Assembly: GCA_937911795.1 (NCBI GenBank)
Contig: CALDPJ010000210.1
Location: 1 to 9,449 of the forward strand
Direction of reading: 5' to 3'
Source: an uncultured Flavobacteriales bacterium
Lineage (GTDB): Bacteria; Bacteroidota; Bacteroidia; Flavobacteriales_D; SKUL01
DNA length: 9,449 bases
Positions within the stretch are counted from its first letter, which is position 1. Each line of letters begins with the position of its first letter. This document shows, piece after piece, positions 1 to 6,136 of the stretch. Made by a program: the position numbers and the translations under genes. The notes below the pieces were generated by a model that was not told the origin of the DNA, did no database searches, and was given only the letters and a program-made list of their open reading frames with translations.

Positions 1-401
1 ATTTGAACTCCGAAAAATACGAAATTAGGCCGAGAGATCTTCAGCAGTCCGGCAACATCATCGACGAGATTAGCCGATTAAACCAGCTGCGCAAAGACAA
101 TCCAGCACTGCAAACGCATTTGAATATTCGTTTTCACGAATCGAATAATGAGCAGGTGTTATTTTTTAGCAAAGCAACCGCTGATCGCCGCAATGTGGTG
201 TTTGTCGCAATAAGTTTAGACCCGCACCAGGCACAGCATGCCGAGCTGCGGATTCCTCGTGAGGAGTTGGATGGCAATAGTACCGTCGTCGAACTTATGA
301 GTGGCGTGGCCCTTTCCTGGGAGGGGGAGGCTCAACATTGGTATTTTAATCCGCAGGAGAATCCTTTTGCGGTATGGCGTTTACAGGTGACGAGGGCATA
401 A
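1..401 (+). CDS. glgE: GlgE, alpha-1,4-glucan:maltose-1-phosphate maltosyltransferase (3' end only)
   Basis: This is the last ~132 residues of GlgE, the cytosolic GH13-family enzyme that transfers maltosyl units from maltose-1-phosphate to the non-reducing end of a linear alpha-1,4-glucan. The gene begins before the window. The reading frame starts at base 3, and its first codon (TTG) is an internal Leu, not a start. The visible segment opens with the family's conserved NSEKYEIR stretch, followed by a helix with the pattern I-x-R-L-N-x-L-R-x-x-N-P-A-L-Q. It then continues as the C-terminal beta-sandwich, ending in NPFAVWRLQV. The catalytic Asp and Glu of the GH13 barrel lie off-window, so activity cannot be judged here. 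Identification rests on these C-terminal motifs and on the next two genes, which supply its substrate and process its product. The stop codon TAA (399-401) is 3 bases from the next ATG, implying cotranscription and translational coupling. A different GH13 enzyme is possible but unlikely. Confidence 0.9.
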   Translation, partial: LNSEKYEIRPRDLQQSGNIIDEISRLNQLRKDNPALQTHLNIRFHESNNEQVLFFSKATADRRNVVFVAISLDPHQAQHAELRIPREELDGNSTVVELMSGVALSWEGEAQHWYFNPQENPFAVWRLQVTRA

Positions 402-404
402 AGC

Positions 405-3400
405 ATGTTAGACATAAAAAGGCTGACGGAACCCCATTCCTTGCAGGCACTGCACGACTCGGTGGATACCAATGAACAAATCCTCTGGTACAAAGACGCC
501 ATTATTTATCAGCTTCATGTAAAGTCCTTCTACGATTCGAACAATGATGGGATAGGCGACTTCCCTGGACTCATTGAAAAGCTGGATTATATTGCCGCAC
601 TAGGTGTGACAGCAATTTGGCTGCTGCCGTTTTACCCAAGCCCTTTGCGCGATGATGGCTACGATATCGCCGATTACTACAACATCAATCCTTCGTACGG
701 AACCATTCCGCAGTTTAGAAAATTCCTGAAGGAGGCACACAAACGCAACCTCAAAGTCATCACGGAGCTGGTCATCAATCACACCTCCGATCAGCACCCG
801 TGGTTTCAGCGGGCACGAAAAGCCCCCAAAGATTCTCCCGGGCGGGATTATTATGTCTGGACCGACGATCCTACCAAATTTCGGGATGCACGCATTATCT
901 TTCAGGATTATGAAGTCTCCAACTGGTCTTGGGATCCGGTGGCCAAACAATATTACTGGCACCGGTTTTTTCATCATCAGCCAGATTTGAATTTTGACAA
1001 CCCCAAAGTTCAGGAAGAAGTATTCAAAATACTGGACTATTGGTGTAAAATGGGCGTGGATGGTTTCCGTCTCGACGCGGTTCCGTACCTGTTCGAAAGG
1101 GAAGGAACGAATTGCGAGAATCTGCCCGAAACGCACGCCTTTCTTAAAAAACTGCGGGCGCATGTTGAAAAACGTTTCCCCGGAACGCTCTTTCTTGCAG
1201 AAGCCAATATGTGGCCCGAAGATTCCGCTGCCTATTTTGGAGATGGTGATGAATGCCAGATGAATTACCATTTTCCGGTGATGCCGAGGATGTTTATGGC
1301 TTTGCGGATGGAAGATAAATATCCGATCACCGATATCATCAGCCAGACTCCTGAAATTCCGGAAACCTGCCAGTGGGCCATGTTCCTGCGCAACCACGAC
1401 GAACTTACCCTGGAAATGGTAACCGACGAGGAGCGCGATTATATGTACAAAGTGTACGCTAAAGATCCGAAGGCGAAGATAAACGTGGGAATTCGTCACC
1501 GGCTTTCCCCGCTGATGGAGAACGACCGAAAAAAAATTGAATTACTGAACTACCTGCTGTTTTCGCTTCCGGGTACTCCGGTGATTTATTACGGCGACGA
1601 AATAGGAATGGGCGATAATTTTTATCTCGGAGACCGGGACGGCGTGCGCACTCCAATGCAATGGTCACCGGACAGAAACGCCGGATTTTCCAAAGCCAAT
1701 CCACAGAAATTGTATTTGCCGGTGATCCTCGATCCGGAATATTCATACGAGGCGGTGAATGTAGAAACCCAACGTCACAATACTTCTTCGCTTTTCTGGT
1801 GGATGAAAAGGATGATTCATATGCGCAAGCGCTATAAGTCCTTCGGACGCGGTGACTTGAATTTCATCCTGGTTGAAAATGCAAAAGTGTTGGCCTTCAC
1901 GCGGACATATGAAGACGAAACCATCCTGGTGGTGGTCAATCTCTCGCGCTTTTCGCAGGCCGCAGATCTCGATCTGGAAGCGTTTGCCGGCTACGTACCC
2001 ATGGAAATTTTCAGCAAGAACAACTTTCCGGAAATTGAATCGGGCAAGCCCTATTTATTTACGCTTTCGCCCTATGCATATCACTGGTTTTTATTGCAGC
2101 ACATGCACGTGGAAACCGAAGAGGATGGAAAAATCCCTGAGTTATGGGCTGGTAGCTGGAAAGATTTGATGAGAGAATCGGTGATGTACAAACTGGAAGA
2201 CCGGATTTTACCGGCGTACATTCAGAAAATGCGCTGGTTTGGTGGCAAAGCAAGATCGGTGCATAACATGGAAATCATAGAACATGCTGAGATCAGTTAT
2301 TCCGAAAACCTACCCATTTATTTTCTGCTGGTTCAGGTGAATTATGAAAACGGTATGCCCGAGATTTATCAATTGCCTCTGGCTTTTGCAGCGGGTAAGG
2401 TGGCCGAAACAACCGTCGAGAATTGTCCACAGGCGGTATTGTGCAGACTGGAAACCGATGACGCCGAAGGAGTGATTTACGATGCACTTTATGGAAAGGA
2501 TTTACAGGAATTCATTTTCAGAAGTATGGCAGAAAACCATTCTATCCTTCAGAAGAAGAGCAAAATAAACTTCTACCATAACAAGCGAATGAAGCTTCAG
2601 TTGAAGGACGGTGAAAAAATGAAATCCAAAGTGCTGACGGCCGAGCAGAGCAATACATCCATCGTATACAACAACGCGTATTTCCTGAAGATATACCGCA
2701 AACTCGATCACGCCATCAATCCCGATCTCGAGCTCAACCGGTTCTTAAGCCAGCGTGCCGGATTTAAACACATTCCTCATTTTGTTGGAGCCATTGAATG
2801 GGAATATGGCCGCGACAACATTGTGCTCGGAATGATGCAGGAGCTGGTTCCCAATCAGGGGGAGGCCTGGACGTATATGGTAGATAAAATCAGCAGCTAC
2901 AACGAGCGGATTCTTACCCTCGAAGAAGAAGATCTGCCCGCGCCAATTGTCACCAGCGATTTGAACAAACTGCCCGAATACGACAACCTCGAAGAAATGA
3001 ACCGCGAGCTGCTCGATCTTTCAGTGGCCGATCGTGCTCAGTTGCTCGGCGTTCGAACCGGGGAAATGCACATCGCCCTGTCATCAGACAGCGAACATCC
3101 CGATTTCCGGCCGGAGGAATTTTCATTGCACTACCAACGGTCTTTATTCTCCAGCCTCCAAACGCTTGTTCGGGAGACATACCAGTCGCTGAAGAAAAAT
3201 ATGAAGCACCTTTCTCCGGAGTTGAGGGCAGAGGCAGAGGAGGTTTACGAGATGAAGGCCGAAGTACTGCAGGTGCTGAAACGGATTTTTAAGCGGAAAA
3301 TAAACGCCATGAAGATCCGGAATCACGGCGATTATCACCTGGGTCAGGTACTCTTCACCGGAAAGGATTTTGTGATTCTCGATTTTGAAGGAGAACCGGC

Positions 3401-3794
3401 CAGGAGTTTTAGTGAACGGCGGTTGAAGCGATCACCGCTGCGCGATGTAGCCGGAATGATTCGCTCTTTTCACTATGCGACCTACACCGTGTTGATCAAA
3501 AATGAACAGTACAGCGTTGAGGATGTTGAAATTCTGAAACCATGGGCGGATAACTGGTACCACAACATGGCCGGATTCTTTATGAAAGCCTATCTCGATA
3601 CGGTCGGAGACAAAGGGTTTATTCCTGACAACCAGGAGGATCTTACCGTGTTGATGGAAACATACCTGCTCGAAAAGGCGATTTATGAACTGAATTATGA
3701 ATTAAACAATCGACCGGAGTGGGTGATTATTCCGATTCGCGGAATTAAATCGATTCTGGAAAAACACCGGTCAAAAGGAGAAGACAATGGCTGA
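405..3794 (+). CDS. treS: Trehalose synthase-maltokinase fusion (TreS-Mak)
   Basis: A 1129-residue bifunctional cytosolic enzyme. The N-terminal half is a GH13 trehalose synthase interconverting trehalose and maltose; the C-terminal half is a maltokinase (Pep2/Mak) making maltose-1-phosphate with ATP for GlgE. The TreS barrel spans about residues 30-480. Region I is VINHTSDQH (123-131). The nucleophile is D224 in DGFRLDAVPYLF, the acid/base E266 in LAEANMW, and the transition-state Asp D332 in RNHDEL. YYGDEIGMGDN and DRDGVRTPMQW (395-420) are strongly TreS-type. A small beta domain follows to ~563. The kinase cap starts at about 599 (DRILPAYIQKMRWFGGKAR). The catalytic loop is HGDYHLGQ (974-981, D976) and the metal-binding loop is DFEGEPARS (993-1001). 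Fusion of these two enzymes is a known arrangement, and the length is normal for it. The ATG lies 3 bases after the glgE stop behind a weak GAGG (392-395). The 3' end overlaps glgB by 8 bases. Confidence 0.97.
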   Translation: MLDIKRLTEPHSLQALHDSVDTNEQILWYKDAIIYQLHVKSFYDSNNDGIGDFPGLIEKLDYIAALGVTAIWLLPFYPSPLRDDGYDIADYYNINPSYGTIPQFRKFLKEAHKRNLKVITELVINHTSDQHPWFQRARKAPKDSPGRDYYVWTDDPTKFRDARIIFQDYEVSNWSWDPVAKQYYWHRFFHHQPDLNFDNPKVQEEVFKILDYWCKMGVDGFRLDAVPYLFEREGTNCENLPETHAFLKKLRAHVEKRFPGTLFLAEANMWPEDSAAYFGDGDECQMNYHFPVMPRMFMALRMEDKYPITDIISQTPEIPETCQWAMFLRNHDELTLEMVTDEERDYMYKVYAKDPKAKINVGIRHRLSPLMENDRKKIELLNYLLFSLPGTPVIYYGDEIGMGDNFYLGDRDGVRTPMQWSPDRNAGFSKANPQKLYLPVILDPEYSYEAVNVETQRHNTSSLFWWMKRMIHMRKRYKSFGRGDLNFILVENAKVLAFTRTYEDETILVVVNLSRFSQAADLDLEAFAGYVPMEIFSKNNFPEIESGKPYLFTLSPYAYHWFLLQHMHVETEEDGKIPELWAGSWKDLMRESVMYKLEDRILPAYIQKMRWFGGKARSVHNMEIIEHAEISYSENLPIYFLLVQVNYENGMPEIYQLPLAFAAGKVAETTVENCPQAVLCRLETDDAEGVIYDALYGKDLQEFIFRSMAENHSILQKKSKINFYHNKRMKLQLKDGEKMKSKVLTAEQSNTSIVYNNAYFLKIYRKLDHAINPDLELNRFLSQRAGFKHIPHFVGAIEWEYGRDNIVLGMMQELVPNQGEAWTYMVDKISSYNERILTLEEEDLPAPIVTSDLNKLPEYDNLEEMNRELLDLSVADRAQLLGVRTGEMHIALSSDSEHPDFRPEEFSLHYQRSLFSSLQTLVRETYQSLKKNMKHLSPELRAEAEEVYEMKAEVLQVLKRIFKRKINAMKIRNHGDYHLGQVLFTGKDFVILDFEGEPARSFSERRLKRSPLRDVAGMIRSFHYATYTVLIKNEQYSVEDVEILKPWADNWYHNMAGFFMKAYLDTVGDKGFIPDNQEDLTVLMETYLLEKAIYELNYELNNRPEWVIIPIRGIKSILEKHRSKGEDNG
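3775..3780 (+). promoter_or_regulatory. Shine-Dalgarno site for glgB inside the treS 3' end
   Basis: AAGGAG sits 6 bases upstream of the ATG at 3787, within the last codons of treS. It is the only near-consensus ribosome-binding site before a gene start in this window. It fixes the glgB start at 3787 and so supports translation of the unusual Lys-rich N-terminal tail. With the 8-base gene overlap, ribosomes finishing treS could reinitiate here. Confidence 0.75.
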
Positions 3795-6033
3795 TTCAAC
3801 CGATAAAAAGAAAACCACGGGCAAAAAAGCTACCGCAGGCAAAGCAGCCAAAAAAACGGTTACCAAAGCGGTGAGTGCCAAAAAGTCCACCGCAAAAACG
3901 GCTGCAAAAAAAGGTGCTGTAAAAAAATCGGAGCCGGCCAAACCAGCAACTAAATCCGCTAAGAAAAAACCTGCGGTGCGGAAGAAAACGGCTCCGGCTG
4001 TTCAAACCGATCAATCCGCCATTATCGATGTCCCTTCAACAGACAATCTCGCCAAACCAGCGGCAAAACCGATTAAGCAGCACGGAGACGCCGAAACCGA
4101 AGAAAGTATTCAACGTGCGTCGTCAGACTGGTTTTCACTTTTTTCCGATTATGACATCAACCTGGTTAAAGCCGGAAAACACTACCGGCTGTACAAAAAA
4201 CTCGGATCTCACGTCGTCGAACACAACGGAGTAAAAGGAGCCTATTTTGCCGTCTGGGCACCGAATGCGCACGAAATTCATGTCGTAGGGAATTTCAACG
4301 GATGGAATAAAAGCAGCCATCCGATGCACGTTCGTTGGGATGGTTCCGGAATCTGGGAATTGTTTATTCCCGGAATCGGGACGGGAGAACTGTACAAGTA
4401 TTTCATTCAATCACACAGCGGGTATGCAGCAGAGAAAGGTGATCCGTATGCGATGCGCTGGGAAACTCCTCCGGCAACGGCTTCGGTTGTATGGGAGAAT
4501 GAATTTAAATGGAATGACGATGAGTGGCTCGAAAAACGCGTGCATGCGAATCCGCTTCAACAACCATTATCGGTTTATGAAGTTCACCTCGGATCGTGGA
4601 GGAAAGTTCCTGAGGACAACAACCGGTTTATGACTTATCGTGAAATGGCCCGTGAGCTGCCCGAATACTGCAGGGATATGGGTTTCTCGCACGTTGAAAT
4701 GATGCCCGTTATGGAGCATCCGTTTTTTGGATCCTGGGGTTATCAAATCACCGGATATTACGCACCTTCCTCGCGTTTCGGAACGCCGGAAGATTTCATG
4801 TTTCTGATCGATGAGCTCCACGGTGCGGGAATCGGGGTGATTCTGGATTGGGTTCCATCGCATTTTCCGACCGATGAACACGGCCTGGATTATTTTGACG
4901 GAACGCATCTATACGAACACGACGATCCGCGGCAGGGCTTTCATCCCGACTGGAAAAGCAATATTTTCAATTTCGGACGCAATGAAGTGCGGGAATATTT
5001 GATTTCAAATGCATTGTACTGGCTCGACAAATTTCACATCGATGGTTTGCGGGTTGACGGCGTTGCGTCTATGATTTATCTTGATTATTCAAGAAACGAA
5101 GGGGAGTGGATTCCGAATAAATACGGAGGCAGGGAAAATCTCGAAGCCATTAGTTTTCTGCAGGAAGTCAACGCTGCGGTGCACGAATTCCATCCCGACA
5201 CTTTTACCATTGCCGAAGAATCCACCGCGTTTCCGGACGTAACAAAACCCGGCAGCGAAGGAGGTCTGGGGTTCGATTTGAAGTGGATGATGGGCTGGAT
5301 GCACGACTCACTGGAATATTTTCAGAAAGATCCGATTTACCGGAATTTTCACCAGGGCTCGCTGACGTTTAGTTTGTACTATGCGTTTTCTGAAAAATTC
5401 ATCCTGCCACTGAGCCACGACGAAGTAGTGTACGGCAAACGATCGATGATTGACAAAATGCCTGGTGACGAATGGCAGCAATTTGCGAATCTGCGGTTGT
5501 TGTATGGTTATATGTATGGTCATCCGGGAGCAAAAATGTTATTCATGGGCGGTGAGTTCGGCCAGCGGCACGAATGGCGACATGATTTTTCACTCGACTG
5601 GCACGAATCGGATGCTCCGTTGAACCGTGGTTTGCAGCAATTGGTACGAGACCTGAATGGCCTGTACAAAAACGAACCGGCGCTTTACAACAAGAATTTC
5701 GAGCCTTCGGGATTTGAATGGATCGATTTCAACGATTCCGCCAATTGCGTTCTTTCCTGGATCCGGAAGGGTAATTCAGAAAATGAACAGCTTGTATTTA
5801 TCGCCAATTTTACGCCGGTTGTGCGCGAACAATACCGCATCGGAATGCCGCGGGGAGGAAGTTACCGGGAGATATTTAATTCAGACAATCCGAAATATGG
5901 TGGCAGTGGAATTGTTCACGAGCACGTTGAAACGACAAATGTTCCATTTCATGGACGCGAACATTCTGTGCTGTTGAAGCTTCCACCGTTGGCTGTTGTG
6001 GTTTTGAAAGCAGAAGGTCCTGGTCGAGTGTAG
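3787..6033 (+). CDS. glgB: GlgB, 1,4-alpha-glucan branching enzyme with Lys/Ala-rich N-terminal tail
   Basis: A 748-residue GH13 branching enzyme. It cleaves an alpha-1,4 segment of the glucan made by GlgE and reattaches it through an alpha-1,6 bond. Residues 1-70 are a basic, low-complexity tail, followed by a hydrophilic linker to ~110. The conserved entry segment (HYRLYKKLGSH, 132-142) leads into a CBM48 domain (about 147-230, with VVGNFNGWN). The catalytic barrel runs from ~255 to 620. Visible catalytic residues are D424 (DGLRVDGVASMIYLDYSR), E477 (TIAEEST) and D545 (LSHDEVVYGK). Their spacings equal those of D405, E458 and D526 in E. coli GlgB. A C-terminal beta domain ends in LPPLAVVVLKAE. 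Total length is normal only because the tail takes the place of the N-terminal N1 beta-sandwich of the E. coli enzyme. The gene overlaps treS by 8 bases. Its last codons and stop run into a palindrome. No internal ATG would remove the tail while keeping CBM48. Confidence 0.96.
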   Translation: MADSTDKKKTTGKKATAGKAAKKTVTKAVSAKKSTAKTAAKKGAVKKSEPAKPATKSAKKKPAVRKKTAPAVQTDQSAIIDVPSTDNLAKPAAKPIKQHGDAETEESIQRASSDWFSLFSDYDINLVKAGKHYRLYKKLGSHVVEHNGVKGAYFAVWAPNAHEIHVVGNFNGWNKSSHPMHVRWDGSGIWELFIPGIGTGELYKYFIQSHSGYAAEKGDPYAMRWETPPATASVVWENEFKWNDDEWLEKRVHANPLQQPLSVYEVHLGSWRKVPEDNNRFMTYREMARELPEYCRDMGFSHVEMMPVMEHPFFGSWGYQITGYYAPSSRFGTPEDFMFLIDELHGAGIGVILDWVPSHFPTDEHGLDYFDGTHLYEHDDPRQGFHPDWKSNIFNFGRNEVREYLISNALYWLDKFHIDGLRVDGVASMIYLDYSRNEGEWIPNKYGGRENLEAISFLQEVNAAVHEFHPDTFTIAEESTAFPDVTKPGSEGGLGFDLKWMMGWMHDSLEYFQKDPIYRNFHQGSLTFSLYYAFSEKFILPLSHDEVVYGKRSMIDKMPGDEWQQFANLRLLYGYMYGHPGAKMLFMGGEFGQRHEWRHDFSLDWHESDAPLNRGLQQLVRDLNGLYKNEPALYNKNFEPSGFEWIDFNDSANCVLSWIRKGNSENEQLVFIANFTPVVREQYRIGMPRGGSYREIFNSDNPKYGGSGIVHEHVETTNVPFHGREHSVLLKLPPLAVVVLKAEGPGRV
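3805..3996 (+). other. Low-complexity Lys/Ala-rich, histone-H1-like coding segment of glgB
   Basis: Codes for GlgB residues 7-70. I count 23 Lys, 1 Arg and 16 Ala in the first 70 residues against only 3 acidic ones, with Thr, Ser, Pro and Val making up most of the rest. The pattern is a loose repeat of KK or AKK every 4-6 residues, as in eukaryotic H1 tails and bacterial Hc1/AlgP-like proteins. No helix-forming hydrophobic core is apparent, so it is probably disordered. At the DNA level it carries A-tracts of six or seven bases (3823-3828, 3850-3856, 3906-3912, 3921-3927, 3964-3969). Confidence 0.8.
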
Positions 6034-6042
6034 TCGAAACCA
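6021..6042 (+). repeat. Imperfect palindrome (REP-like) spanning the glgB stop codon
   Basis: The left arm TGGTCGA (6021-6027) pairs with the right arm TCGAAACCA (6034-6042) if two A residues are bulged. The six-base loop GTGTAG contains the glgB stop TAG (6031-6033). The core GAGTGTAGTCGAAA resembles short intergenic palindromes of the GAGCGTAGTCGAAG type, which I recall as common in Bacteroidota genomes. That family assignment is from memory. There is no T-tract after the hairpin, so it does not look like a standard intrinsic terminator. The rest of the 103-base gap to the next gene shows no clear promoter or other element. Confidence 0.45.
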
Positions 6043-6136
6043 AGCCAGAGGAAATACTCATTAATCCCAATCACGCAATCACTATCTTGGCGCGGGATTT
6101 GTCAATGGCATCGCCGAATTAAATACTCCGTACAAC

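Noticed and set aside
600..1499. A 299-codon open frame on the minus strand opposite treS
   Set aside because: It lies entirely inside the strongly conserved TreS barrel. Its translation shows no recognisable domain and has the composition expected of an antisense shadow.
6083..6090. TATCTTGG as a Bacteroidota -7 promoter box (TAnnTTTG) for the barrel gene
   Set aside because: One mismatch in the box and no matching TTG-type -33 element at the right distance; likely chance.
6105..6122. ATG at 6105 as an alternative start for the barrel gene
   Set aside because: It is in another frame and meets a stop after five codons.
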